A stretch of 31,154 nt of DNA from an uncultured Faecalibacterium sp. (GCA_900765105.1 CAAFQM010000265.1:1-31154); one strand, 5' to 3'; numbered from the stretch's first letter, positions 1 through 8,273 are shown. Notes: generated from the sequence alone by a model not told the origin. Numbers and translations: made by a program.

Positions 1-3
1 CAG

Positions 4-160
4 CTCCCCCAAAGTGGGAGCCCTTGGCAGTCCACGCAAGCTTCATCTCTTTGCCAAGGCCTCTCCCTTTGAGGAAAGACTTCCCCCGCTCCGGGGGAAG
101 ATGTCGCGTAGCGACAAAAGGGGGAGCGTGGATTTGCGAAGCAAAGACGGAGAGGGCGAG
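4..160. repeat. Palindrome-rich intergenic repeat (MITE-like)
   Basis: This non-coding stretch downstream of ychF is made of nested inverted repeats. CCTTGGCA (22-29) pairs with TGCCAAGG (52-59), TCCACGC (31-37) with GCGTGGA (126-132), CTTCCCCC and GGGGGAAG form a hairpin at about 89-109, and TGTCGC/GCGACA forms another at 112-126. It shares the CTTCCCCC...GGGGGAAG hairpin with the repeat at 15651-15798. No gene is seen here. It may also end ychF transcription. Membership of a mobile-repeat family is inferred from the structure. Confidence 0.6.
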
Positions 161-194
161 CCCGGCAGAGTTTTACAAGGCTGCTATGCAGATA

Positions 195-1328
195 TCAGAC
201 GTTAAACAAAAACTCGATCACATCGCCGTCGTTGACAACATACTCTTTGCCCTCGGTACGCTGCAGACCTTTGGCCTTGACGGCGGCGTAATCGAAGTTG
301 TTGGCTTCCAGATCCTTGTAGCCGATGACGCTGGCACGGATGAAGCCGCGCTCGAAGTCGCTGTGGATCTTACCGGCAGCCTGCGGAGCCTTGGTGCCCT
401 TGCGGATGGTCCATGCGCGGCACTCCTTCTTGCCGTCGGTCAGGAAGGAGATCAGGCCCAGCAGATCGTAGCTGGCGGTGATGAGGTTGTCCAGACCGCT
501 GGCCTCGATGCCCATCTCAGCCAGAAATTCCTTCTTCTCTTCGGGGGAATAATCGGCAATATCCTCTTCGGTCTTGGCGCAGATGGGGATGTAGCGGGCA
601 CCCTCTTCCTTGGCGCGGGCGGCCACCAGCGGGACATACTTGTTGTTCTCAATGCCTTCCATCAGGTCGTCCTCGCCCACGTTGCAGGCGTACAGCACCG
701 GCTTTGCGCTCAGCAGACCCATCTCGTGCAGCACGGTCTGCTGCTCGGTGTCGTTCTCGTCAAAGTCGAAGCTGCGGGCGGGCTTGCCGGTGCTCAGATG
801 GTCAGCCAGCTTCTGCAGCCATGCTGCCTCGGCGGCAGCGCCCTTGTTGTTGCCGCTCTTGGCAGCCTTGGCCATGCGGCCGGCGCGGTTCTGCACCACT
901 TCCAGATCGGACAGGATCAGCTCGTAGTCAATGGCGTCGATGTCGGCAATGGGGTCCACGGCTTCGGCCTTAGTCACATCCTCCACCACATGGATGATGT
1001 TGTCATCGTCAAAGCAGCGCACCACATGCACGATGGCGTCGCACTCGCGGATGTGTCCCAGGAACTTGTTGCCCAGACCGGCACCCTGGCTGGCACCCTT
1101 CACCAGACCTGCGATGTCCACGAACTCCACGATGGCGGGGGTCTTTTTGTTGGTCTGCCACACCTCGGCCAGCTTGTCCAGACGCTTGTCCGGCACGGCT
1201 ACGATGCCGGAGTTCGGCTCGATGGGGCAGAAGGGGTAGTTTGCAGCTTCTGCATTCTTGGTGGAAGTGATGGCATTGAACAGAGTGGACTTGCCGACGT
1301 TGGGCAGGCCGACGATACCTAATTTCAT
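195..1328 (-). CDS. ychF: Redox-regulated ATPase YchF (Obg-like P-loop protein)
   Basis: This is a soluble ribosome-associated P-loop ATPase of the YchF/OLA1 family, involved in translation and stress control. The N-terminus carries the Walker A motif GLPNVGKS (residues 7-14), followed by the switch region DIAGLVKGASQGAGLGNKFL with its characteristic hydrophobic substitution. The C-terminus has the TGS-domain signature around SDFERGFIRASVIGYKDL. At 377 aa it is slightly longer than the usual 363-366. The start is set by AAGGAG a few bases upstream. It is a single gene with its own promoter at 1504-1532. Identification is firm; the role is from family knowledge. Confidence 0.97.
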   Translation of the reverse strand: MKLGIVGLPNVGKSTLFNAITSTKNAEAANYPFCPIEPNSGIVAVPDKRLDKLAEVWQTNKKTPAIVEFVDIAGLVKGASQGAGLGNKFLGHIRECDAIVHVVRCFDDDNIIHVVEDVTKAEAVDPIADIDAIDYELILSDLEVVQNRAGRMAKAAKSGNNKGAAAEAAWLQKLADHLSTGKPARSFDFDENDTEQQTVLHEMGLLSAKPVLYACNVGEDDLMEGIENNKYVPLVAARAKEEGARYIPICAKTEEDIADYSPEEKKEFLAEMGIEASGLDNLITASYDLLGLISFLTDGKKECRAWTIRKGTKAPQAAGKIHSDFERGFIRASVIGYKDLEANNFDYAAVKAKGLQRTEGKEYVVNDGDVIEFLFNV

Positions 1329-1503
1329 TTTTATGATTTCTCCTTTTTTGATTTGTATGATAAACAGCTATATTGTACGGATATAGGTTGTTTTTTGAAG
1401 AATTGGAATCAACTCGGATTTGAGCAAAGCTGGAGCGCTCACCCTTTTGCGGGTTCCGGCGGCGCTGCTCTGCCAGGCAAAAAGAAGCTGTACAACATAT
1501 TTT

Positions 1504-1532
1504 ATTGTATCATGCAGGTGGTATTTGTGCAA
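1504..1532 (-). promoter_or_regulatory. Sigma70-type promoter for ychF
   Basis: On the minus strand TTGCAC and TACAAT are separated by exactly 17 bases. Transcription would start near 1497, giving a leader of about 170 nt before ychF. The leader contains GC-rich inverted segments, for example ACCC/GGGT, but no riboswitch class was recognised. The rest of the 1329-1738 gap holds the terminator at 1636-1684 and nothing else recognised. Confidence 0.55.
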
Positions 1533-1635
1533 GACCTTTGGGTGCGCCTGAAATGGTCTGAATGTCATTTGATTTCGACCAGAAAGTTATGTCTTGCTCG
1601 ATCATGGTCGTCTGGATGACCTTCTTTACAGAAGA

Positions 1636-1684
1636 AAAGCAGCCATCCGCCGGGAGACCAGTTCTGCCGACGGATGGCTGCTTT
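1636..1684 (-). terminator. Intrinsic terminator of the NCS1/hydrolase operon
   Basis: A perfect 14-bp inverted repeat (1636-1649 with 1671-1684) encloses a 21-nt loop. In the minus direction the stem is followed by a T-rich tract (CTTTTCTTC). It lies just past the stop of the minus-strand NCS1 permease gene. Confidence 0.75.
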
Positions 1685-1738
1685 CAGGGGGATTCTATAA
1701 GGAGAGAACTCCATAATTTAGCATGGAGAAATATCGAT

Positions 1739-3055
1739 TCAGGCTGTTTCAGCCTCCGATTCGATGGTTTGCTTGATAGCATCCGAGCGCTTGCGCAGCC
1801 AAATGTATGCACAGGCTGCTTCCAGAATCATGGTGACCACGAAAGAGTTGATCGCCGGGATACCGATGTCAGGGAACCACCACTTTGTGGAGACACCAAT
1901 GGCGTAACAAATCAGGCCTGGCCAGTTCCAGGCGTCCAGATGAGGCATGGCTTTTTCCAGCGCAGGCGGTTTACCGCGCCAGCTCACGACATAGTCGGCG
2001 ATCACGACACCGGCCATCGGGGGGAAGGCTGTTGCCAAAAAGCTGAGCCATGCACTGAAGTAACGGTACAGGCCGAACAGACCGATTACGGTACCGATTA
2101 CGCCAAAGATCACCAGCAGTTTTTCACGCTTTACTTTGGTAAAGATGGAAGCCAGATTCAGCGAACTGGAGTAGGCGTTGCCCTGAGCAGTGGACCAGAT
2201 GTTGGCGAACAGACCGATGAATGCCATGGAAAGCAAACCCTGCTCTTTCAGGATATAGGCAATGTCGTACTGGCCATATACAAGCATACCAACAATGCCA
2301 ATCAGCAGCATAAAGGGGCCGCAGATGCCAAGGCCGATGGCCATAACGCCGGTGGTCGTTTTATAATCTTTGGAAAAACGCATCAGGTCCGGTGCCCAGG
2401 AGCAGCAGCCGCATACGCAAGAGCCGACTGCAATGGTGATCAACTGGGTCATGGTCATCTGGGCGTCTTTCTGGATCGCAAAAATGCCGCCTTCATAGAT
2501 GGTGTTTGCATCTTTGATGCCGACTATGACTGCAGTAATGCCAACAACAAATACTGCCACGCAGGCAAACATGCCGATGTAGTTCATCACCTTTTGGCCT
2601 TTCAGCGCCGAGAATACCATCAATGCACCAAACAGCAGTGTGACCGGCCAGCGGGGGATGACCGGAAACAGTACATGGGTCACATCTCCCATCAGATAAC
2701 AATTGATGGAAAACCAGCCGCACAGTGTAACGGTGGTAAAAAAGGAAATGAGTTTTGCACCGTTGGTGCCAAAGCTGAAGCGGCTGATCAGACCGAAAGA
2801 AAGGCCTGTGCGCATGGAAATAATGGATGTGGCCATTGCAATCAGGAACAGAATGGCGTAACCAATATAGACTGCACCCATTGCCTGCCCGAAACTGGAA
2901 GCGCCGCTGGCGATCTGACCGCCGGCGCTCATGATCGTTACAGTAAATACATAACCGATCCATGTAAATACGAGAGAACCGAGATTCCGTCGCTCGCTCA
3001 GCGGTACGGTACCGGTACTGAACTCGGAGTCAACTGTTGATTTTTCGTCTGCCAC
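1739..3055 (-). CDS. NCS1-family (purine-cytosine permease-like) transporter A
   Basis: This is a polytopic membrane permease of the nucleobase:cation symporter-1 family (CodB-like), expected to import a nucleobase, hydantoin-like or related N-heterocycle with a cation. About 12 hydrophobic helices are visible, with family-typical segments such as SFGLISRFSFGTNGAKL and GSCVCGCCSWAPDLMRFSKD. GTG at 3055 is chosen as start because AAAGGATGG lies at good distance upstream and the product then begins MADEK, like its paralogue (MADTK). ATG at 3064 is the alternative, but AAAGG abuts it. It is the last gene of a minus-strand operon with an amidohydrolase and a second NCS1 permease. The substrate cannot be read from sequence. 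Confidence 0.9.
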   Translation of the reverse strand: MADEKSTVDSEFSTGTVPLSERRNLGSLVFTWIGYVFTVTIMSAGGQIASGASSFGQAMGAVYIGYAILFLIAMATSIISMRTGLSFGLISRFSFGTNGAKLISFFTTVTLCGWFSINCYLMGDVTHVLFPVIPRWPVTLLFGALMVFSALKGQKVMNYIGMFACVAVFVVGITAVIVGIKDANTIYEGGIFAIQKDAQMTMTQLITIAVGSCVCGCCSWAPDLMRFSKDYKTTTGVMAIGLGICGPFMLLIGIVGMLVYGQYDIAYILKEQGLLSMAFIGLFANIWSTAQGNAYSSSLNLASIFTKVKREKLLVIFGVIGTVIGLFGLYRYFSAWLSFLATAFPPMAGVVIADYVVSWRGKPPALEKAMPHLDAWNWPGLICYAIGVSTKWWFPDIGIPAINSFVVTMILEAACAYIWLRKRSDAIKQTIESEAETA

Positions 3056-3133
3056 TGCAACCATCCTTTGAATGTATATTTTTCCGTTTTTTCATCTGAT
3101 TTTGCATAAAATTCGGGATTTTGGGTTTAATAT

Positions 3134-3161
3134 TACTCCTGCAGAAAATACTGCAGGAGTA
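3134..3161. other. Perfect inverted repeat between hydrolase and permease A
   Basis: An 11-bp perfect stem (3134-3144 with 3151-3161) has a 6-nt loop. It contains the PstI-like CTGCAG core twice. A T-rich tract follows on the plus strand, while both flanking genes are on the minus strand. It is therefore better oriented to stop antisense transcription, or to act as an mRNA processing or stability hairpin, than to end the operon. Confidence 0.6.
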
Positions 3162-3226
3162 TGCTTTTTGTTATTTTACGGCAGGTCAAGGCCCATGAGC
3201 ACCCGCGCTGCAGTCAGACCCATGGT

Positions 3227-3877
3227 TCAGCTTTTGCTGATCTCCTCCATGGCCTGCTTGGAGTCTATTACACGGGCAAAGCCTTCGCCCCACAGGTCAA
3301 ATTCCATCTTATTCCAGGTCGCAGCATCGGCACCGGCATGCGGATAGGTGCTGATGCAGTCGGTCAGAGCCACAACGTTGAAATCTTTGTGGTAAGCATC
3401 ACGGATGGTGCTGTCCACACACCAGTCGGTGCAGGTGCCGCACACAATGACAGTATGGATGCCCTTGGCTTTGAGCTGCTCCTCCAGCTGGGTATGGGCA
3501 AAGCAGGAGTAGGTGTATTTGGTAAAATAGACGTCATCACCGGTCGGTGCAAGTGCATCTGTGATCTCGCCATCCGGGGTGCCGCGGCGGAGTTTACAGC
3601 TGCCATCTTCGTTCAGCAGGCCGCGCTCCTTGTTGCGGAACCAGTAGTAGTCATTATGATAGCCTTCGTCCTGAACAAAGGCGGACAGGAACACAGGAAT
3701 ACCCTTTTCGTTGCAGAACTTCTTGAATTCCGCAATCACAGGAATCTGTGCATTGGCATCAGGTGTGTAAAAGCAGAACCCTTCGTCTACAAAGCCGCGC
3801 TGCATGTCCACGATAATCAGAGCTGTATCCTTCGGATCGATCTTGAAAGGGGTGCTCCATTCCCAATATCTTGCCAT
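3227..3877 (-). CDS. Isochorismatase-fold cysteine amidohydrolase
   Basis: This is a cytosolic amidohydrolase of the isochorismatase-like (cysteine hydrolase) superfamily, which includes nicotinamidases, N-carbamoylsarcosine amidases, biuret hydrolases and RutB-like ureidoacrylate amidases. The catalytic triad is visible: Asp24 (VDMQRGF), Lys120 (FTKYTYS) and Cys153 (GTCTDWCVDST). The start MARYW at 3877 is preceded by AGGAGG; an upstream in-frame ATG at 3943 lies inside permease B. At 216 aa it has normal length. Being sandwiched between two NCS1 permeases and opposite a LysR regulator, it probably hydrolyses an amide or ureide derived from the imported compound. The exact substrate is unknown. 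Confidence 0.9.
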   Translation of the reverse strand: MARYWEWSTPFKIDPKDTALIIVDMQRGFVDEGFCFYTPDANAQIPVIAEFKKFCNEKGIPVFLSAFVQDEGYHNDYYWFRNKERGLLNEDGSCKLRRGTPDGEITDALAPTGDDVYFTKYTYSCFAHTQLEEQLKAKGIHTVIVCGTCTDWCVDSTIRDAYHKDFNVVALTDCISTYPHAGADAATWNKMEFDLWGEGFARVIDSKQAMEEISKS

Positions 3878-3905
3878 TGTAAAAACCTCCTGTTGTTTTT
3901 TTGAG

Positions 3906-5171
3906 TTACTTATCATAGATTTTAGTGGGGGAATCACTGCCAATACTGTTCAGCACGACGCGCAGTACAACAGCGCCGCCCACGCACCAGATCTGAGAAA
4001 TGCCAGGCAGACCAAGGTATGCCAGAAGGATGCCTGCAGCCACAGAAACAAGACCGCGCCAATCCCAATTGAGCTTGACCTTTTCCATCTCGGGGTAGCC
4101 GTTGCGGTAGGTATACAGATAATCTGCCATGAATACGCCGATGATGGCAGGCACACAATTGGACAGGAAGATCAGGAAGGTGCCGAAATATTGGAAGAAA
4201 TTCATTGCGGTCAGGATAAGGGCTACAACGCCGCAGATCATGGTCATCTTCTTATGCTCCAGCTTGAACATATTGCCCCAGGTCAGAGCACAGGAATACT
4301 CATTGCCCTGCGCAGGACCCCAGTTGCCAAAGATGCCGATCAGCAGGCCGGGGATCGCAAGCCCCTGTGCAGCCAGAACATAAGGCATGTCGCCATAGCC
4401 GGTGGCGATGGCACCCACAGCGCCAATGATCAGCATCAGCGGGTTGAGAATCAGCATGAACAGGATGCCCAAACCGGCAGCAACCTTGGTATTCTTTGCA
4501 AACCGCATGAAGTCGGGCAGCAACGAGCAGGCGCAACCGATCCAGGAACCGATGGCCAGACCGACCATGGAGCCAAAGGAAAGCGTTGTACTGGGCTCAT
4601 AGGCCATCAGACCGGACATGCCGCCCAGGCTCCTGACGCCGATCACGGCGGAAACCACGCCGAAAATGCCGATAACCGGGATGCAGATGGTGCCCAGCTT
4701 ACTCATGGCGCTCATACCAAAAGCGGCTGTGGCAGTAAACAGCACAACTGCGATCAGGCTCATGGCGTACTGCGGTACACTCGGGAAGAACGCGTTGATG
4801 GCACTGCCCATCAGTCCGGCATCTACGGCCGTCCAGCCCAGCAGCGAAAATGCCAACAAAAAGCCGATGATTTTAGAACCATGTTTGCCGTAGGCATAAT
4901 TGATGAGCTGGCCGAAGGTCATGCCGGTTTTGGCGGCCGCACAGCCCATAACGACAGCGATCACTGTCAGAAAGACCGCACCGACTGCGATGGCAGCCAG
5001 CACTGTTTTGAAGTCTCCTCCGAAACCCATGTTTGCACCGGCCTGCAGGGAGGTCGTCATAAAGATGAAGCCGGACATTGCCCCGAACAGAGAGGTTGTT
5101 TTCATTCTCTGATCCATTGGCACAGCCTGTGACGCAAACTGGCCGGAGGACTCTTTTTTGGTGTCTGCCAT
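3906..5171 (-). CDS. NCS1-family (cytosine permease-like) transporter B
   Basis: This is a second NCS1/CodB-like membrane permease of 421 aa. About 12 hydrophobic helices are present, with family-typical stretches such as GMTFGQLINYAYG, LLPDFMRFAKNTK and GNWGPAQGNEYS. The start is supported by AAAGGAG upstream of the ATG. It is the first gene of the minus-strand operon, 28 nt before the amidohydrolase. It is homologous to permease A but clearly divergent, so the locus probably imports two related compounds, or one permease exports the product. Regulation is probably by the divergent LysR gene. Confidence 0.92.
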   Translation of the reverse strand: MADTKKESSGQFASQAVPMDQRMKTTSLFGAMSGFIFMTTSLQAGANMGFGGDFKTVLAAIAVGAVFLTVIAVVMGCAAAKTGMTFGQLINYAYGKHGSKIIGFLLAFSLLGWTAVDAGLMGSAINAFFPSVPQYAMSLIAVVLFTATAAFGMSAMSKLGTICIPVIGIFGVVSAVIGVRSLGGMSGLMAYEPSTTLSFGSMVGLAIGSWIGCACSLLPDFMRFAKNTKVAAGLGILFMLILNPLMLIIGAVGAIATGYGDMPYVLAAQGLAIPGLLIGIFGNWGPAQGNEYSCALTWGNMFKLEHKKMTMICGVVALILTAMNFFQYFGTFLIFLSNCVPAIIGVFMADYLYTYRNGYPEMEKVKLNWDWRGLVSVAAGILLAYLGLPGISQIWCVGGAVVLRVVLNSIGSDSPTKIYDK

Positions 5172-5479
5172 TGTATTCTACTCCTTTTACCATATATTCT
5201 CAAAGCCTGCAGCATGTTGCATGACAGACTCTGATTTCGTTTTCAGAGGGCAAAAATGTGCCCGCATGGGGGAGAACAGGGGTACGTCTTTTCTTTACAA
5301 AATGACGGAACATGTTATAATAAAAATGTTATTATGTTGATTTTAATGACATGTTGTATCAAATCCTCTGACTATATTGTAAAACATGTAGGCATTTTGC
5401 GCAATTCTCTTTCGGAATGGTTAAATTCCTTAACTGAATCGGATACTTCACCTTTTGCTCTGTAAAGGAGAAAACGCCT
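5172..5479. promoter_or_regulatory. Divergent control region, lysR versus NCS1 operon
   Basis: This 308-bp AT-rich gap separates divergent genes. A plus-strand promoter TTTACA-16-TATAAT lies at 5294-5321. The palindrome ACATGT occurs three times in 80 bp (5310-5315, 5349-5354, 5384-5389), 35-39 bp apart, and a CATGTTG at 5213-5219 resembles the same half-site. These are candidate LysR operator half-sites. No clear minus-strand promoter could be fixed. Confidence 0.5.
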
Positions 5480-6376
5480 ATGACTTCCCAGATGATCAAG
5501 TATTTTCAGGTGCTCTGCGAGAGCCTTAATTTCACAAAGGCTGCAGAGCGATTGTATATTTCACAGTCGTCCCTTTCCAAACAGCTTAAAAATCTGGAAA
5601 ATGAGCTTGACTGCCAACTCATCGACCGCAATAAAACGCCAATCACCCTTACGCCGGCCGGTGTTCTGTTCCGGAACTACTGCAATCAGGTGTCACAGAT
5701 GCACCAGGACCTTCTGACAGAACTGCGTCCTTACCGGCGCTGTCCGGAACAGGTCCTGCGAATTGCAGCCATCCCGATGGTGATTGATTATGGTGCCGTG
5801 CGCTGCATCACTTCTTTTCAGGCGCAGAATACCGGGTTGGAGATCGAGTATTCTGAGGGATCACAGTCTGCGGCGATGCAGGCGCTGGAAGCTAATTTGG
5901 CAGATGTTGCCATTGTGCGTACTGATATGCTGGATCTTGCTCTCTATGATTTTATCCCAATCGCAGAAGAAAATCTGGTCTGCGTCTGCAACATGTCTTC
6001 TCCACTGGCAAAGAAATCCTCCGTCTGTCTGCAGGAGCTGCAGCCGCTGCCTTTTGTTACCTATGACAGTTCATCCGCTTTGTACGCCTATCTTCTGGAG
6101 GTATTCCGTCAGGCGGATCTCGTACCTCCCAGAATTTTGCATACCAGTAGCAGGGTAGGGATCGTGCTTGGCACGATCAGCGAAAACACCGTGGGTGCCG
6201 TGTCACTGCTTCCAGAGGAACTGGCGCAGAACTTCCGGAGCCGGTTCCCCATTGCGATCGTTCCGTTGTCGCAGCCACTTCGTACCTGCACGGCATTTGT
6301 TAGAAAAGCGACTTCGGATTCAGAGCATTCCACAGTAAATACGTTCTGGGAGCACATCCATCAGGACTTTTGCTGA
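5480..6376 (+). CDS. LysR-family transcriptional regulator
   Basis: This is a 298-aa LysR-type regulator. The N-terminal winged helix-turn-helix is clear (YFQVLCESLNFTKAAERL, then SQSSLSKQLKNLENEL, residues about 5-45). The periplasmic-binding-protein-like effector domain follows from about residue 90. The start is preceded by AAAGGAG. Divergent placement from the NCS1-hydrolase-NCS1 operon suggests it activates that operon in response to the transported substrate or a breakdown product. The effector is unknown. Confidence 0.95.
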   Translation: MTSQMIKYFQVLCESLNFTKAAERLYISQSSLSKQLKNLENELDCQLIDRNKTPITLTPAGVLFRNYCNQVSQMHQDLLTELRPYRRCPEQVLRIAAIPMVIDYGAVRCITSFQAQNTGLEIEYSEGSQSAAMQALEANLADVAIVRTDMLDLALYDFIPIAEENLVCVCNMSSPLAKKSSVCLQELQPLPFVTYDSSSALYAYLLEVFRQADLVPPRILHTSSRVGIVLGTISENTVGAVSLLPEELAQNFRSRFPIAIVPLSQPLRTCTAFVRKATSDSEHSTVNTFWEHIHQDFC

Positions 6377-6510
6377 AAAAATGCATTTCCGGCACTTTTG
6401 CGCGGAAGCGCAAGAAAATGTACACAATGCCCGGCTTTCACGACATGTTTCCAAACGGCTGCTCCGTCTCGATGTTCTTTACGAATGCACTGCGAGCGGC
6501 ATTTTTGTAG

Positions 6511-6516
6511 TATAAT
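6511..6516 (+). promoter_or_regulatory. Candidate -10 box for nitroreductase gene
   Basis: A perfect TATAAT lies 43 nt upstream of the nitroreductase start. No convincing -35 box is seen at 16-18 bp. The upstream gap (6377-6558) also has a TTGCGC/GCGCAA hairpin with a GGAA loop at about 6398-6413, with no T tract after it. Confidence 0.35.
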
Positions 6517-6558
6517 GGTTCAACCGATTGAATACTTGAACAAAAGGAGCTTGCAAAG

Positions 6559-7212
6559 ATGGATATTCAGGAAGCAATGCAGCAGCGCCACAGTGTACGC
6601 CAGTACGAGGACCGGAAGATCGAGCCGGAAAAGCGGAAGGCCCTGTGTGCTGAAGTGGAAAAGATCAACCGGGAAAGTGGACTGCACGTTCAGATCCTTT
6701 TTGACGAGCCGAAATGCTTCGACTCTATGATGGCGCATTACGGGAAGTTTTCCGGTGTGCAGAACTACATCGCACTGGTCGGGCCGAAGGGCAGAGATCT
6801 GGAAGAAAAGTGCGGTTATTACGGAGAGCGTCTTGTACTGCTGGCGCAGATGCTGGGCATGAACACCTGCTGGGTGGCCATGACCCATGGCAAGAGCGCA
6901 GCAGAGATCGCAGGCGGCGAAAAGCAGACCTGCCTGATCGCGCTGGGCTACGGCAAAACGAAGGGTGTGGCCCACAAGAGCAAGCCGATGACCGAACTTG
7001 CCAAGGCAGATGCGACCATGCCGGACTGGTTCTGCAAGGGGATGAAAGCCGTTATGCTGGCACCGACGGCGACAAATCAGCAGAAATTCCTGTTCGAGCT
7101 GCACGGTGATGCTGTGACCGCAAAGGTGTCTGGCTTTGGTTTTTATTCCGGAATGGATCTGGGCATCGTCAAATATCATTTTGAAGCGGCCACGGGAAAG
7201 CGTGTGGGCTGA
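6559..7212 (+). CDS. Nitroreductase-family flavoprotein (TM1586-type)
   Basis: This is a probable FMN-dependent NAD(P)H oxidoreductase of the nitroreductase superfamily, cytosolic. The N-terminal MDIQEAMQQRHSVRQYEDR is the typical FMN-phosphate-binding RHSVR start. The middle segment YYGERLVLLAQMLGMNTCWV is the conserved helix-strand. The C-terminal part (PTATNQQKFLFEL, then DLGIVKYHFE) fits the fused, pseudo-dimeric TM1586 subgroup. The start is preceded by AAAGGAG. The stop overlaps the start of the ArsR remnant, so the pair was probably a regulator-enzyme unit. The substrate is unknown. Confidence 0.9.
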   Translation: MDIQEAMQQRHSVRQYEDRKIEPEKRKALCAEVEKINRESGLHVQILFDEPKCFDSMMAHYGKFSGVQNYIALVGPKGRDLEEKCGYYGERLVLLAQMLGMNTCWVAMTHGKSAAEIAGGEKQTCLIALGYGKTKGVAHKSKPMTELAKADATMPDWFCKGMKAVMLAPTATNQQKFLFELHGDAVTAKVSGFGFYSGMDLGIVKYHFEAATGKRVG

Positions 7213-7490
7213 TGGACGAGATAAAACAGCTGGCGGAAGAGTTCCGCAGCTGCCAGAAGCTGCTGACCGCCATCGGGGACGAGAACCGGCTGCATCTGAT
7301 GGTCGAGATGATGCAGATGAACAGATGCAGGGGCGTCCGGGTCGGGGAGATCACCGAGCGGACCCACCTGTCCCGGCCTGCCCGACCGGGAAGAATGAAC
7401 AGCGCCCTTTGCCCGTGCAGCTTTGGCTGTACGGGCTTTTTGCGTGCAGAACGCAAAATTTCATACAAATCCTTCTTTATTTTGTCATAA
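7212..7490 (+). pseudogene. Truncated ArsR-family regulator
   Basis: The first ~57 residues read as the N-terminal half of an ArsR-type winged helix protein: AEEFRSCQKLLTAIGDENRL, then GEITERTHLSRPA. Normal relatives continue with a recognition helix beginning VSHHL. Here the homology stops abruptly after LSRPA, and the frame runs on through an intrinsic terminator (7411-7441) to a chance stop at 7490. The recognition helix and wing are missing, so DNA binding should be lost. The start overlaps the nitroreductase stop (TGATG), implying translational coupling. A deletion fusing the gene to the terminator is the simplest explanation. Confidence 0.7.
7411..7441 (+). terminator. Intrinsic terminator after nitroreductase/ArsR remnant
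   Basis: GCCCGTGCAG (7411-7420) pairs with CTGTACGGGC (7427-7436) through one G-U pair, with a 6-nt loop and then TTTTT. It lies inside the readthrough frame of the truncated ArsR gene. Confidence 0.85.
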
Positions 7491-7498
7491 CTCTCTCG

Positions 7499-7504
7499 TA
7501 TAAT
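7499..7504 (+). promoter_or_regulatory. Candidate -10 box of two-component operon
   Basis: TATAAT lies 70 nt upstream of the response regulator start. The best -35 match is weak, so only the -10 element is called. Confidence 0.35.
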
Positions 7505-7574
7505 AAGAAGTGGAATACTTTGCTACTCTGCCCGCCCGGCGGGCATCCGGATAAAAAAACGGGAGGAAATCATT

Positions 7575-8273
7575 ATGGCCAACGAAAAGATCCTCGTCGT
7601 GGACGACGATACCAACATCTGCGAACTGCTGCGGCTCTACCTGACCAAGGAGGGCTATCAGGTCACCACCGCCAACGACGGCGAAGAAGGACTGGAAAAA
7701 TTCGATCAGATCAAGCCCGATATGGTGCTGCTGGACGTGATGATGCCCAAGATGGACGGTCTGGAAGTCTGCCGCCGCATCCGCAAGGCGGGCAACACCC
7801 CGGTGATGATGCTGACCGCCAAGGGCGAGACCATCGACAAGGTGCTGGGCCTTGAGCTGGGTGCCGATGATTACATGGTCAAGCCTTTTGACTCCAAGGA
7901 AGTGGTGGCCCGCATCAAGGCGGTGCTGCGCCGCTGCCAGACCACGACCGCTGCAGCCGCAAGCACCGAGGGGGTCATCGAGTTCGACAACCTGCGTCTG
8001 GACATGAACAGCTACGAGCTGCGGGTCAAGGGCAAGGTGGTGGAAGCACCCCCCAAGGAGCTGGAACTGCTCAATTGTCTGGCTTCCCACCCGAACCGCG
8101 TTTACACCCGTGACCAGCTGCTGGACGAGGTGTGGGGCTTCGAGTATTATGGCGACAGCCGCACCATCGATGTGCACGTCAAACGCCTGCGCGAAAAGCT
8201 GGCCGGTGCTTCTGACAAGTGGGAACTCAAGACCGTCTGGGGCGTGGGCTATAAATTCGAGGTGCGTCAGTAA
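7575..8273 (+). CDS. OmpR/PhoB-family response regulator
   Basis: This is a DNA-binding response regulator of 232 aa. The receiver domain (residues 1-120) has the acidic pair DDD at 10-12, phospho-acceptor Asp54 (LLDVMMP), Thr81 and Lys103 (VKPF). The C-terminal winged helix of OmpR type (about 130-230) shows LELLNCLASHPNRVYTRDQL and TIDVHVKRLREKL. The start is preceded by GGGAGGA. The stop codon overlaps the histidine kinase start by one base (TAATG), so the two are co-translated. The input signal is unknown. Confidence 0.97.
   Translation: MANEKILVVDDDTNICELLRLYLTKEGYQVTTANDGEEGLEKFDQIKPDMVLLDVMMPKMDGLEVCRRIRKAGNTPVMMLTAKGETIDKVLGLELGADDYMVKPFDSKEVVARIKAVLRRCQTTTAAAASTEGVIEFDNLRLDMNSYELRVKGKVVEAPPKELELLNCLASHPNRVYTRDQLLDEVWGFEYYGDSRTIDVHVKRLREKLAGASDKWELKTVWGVGYKFEVRQ

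Noticed and set aside
1562..3040. 492-codon plus-strand frame over NCS1 permease A
   Set aside because: Its translation is Cys/His/Gln-rich and hydrophilic with no family resemblance; the minus strand encodes a clear membrane permease.
5172..5479. Purine or preQ1 riboswitch ahead of the NCS1 operon
   Set aside because: No conserved core of either class was found on the minus strand.
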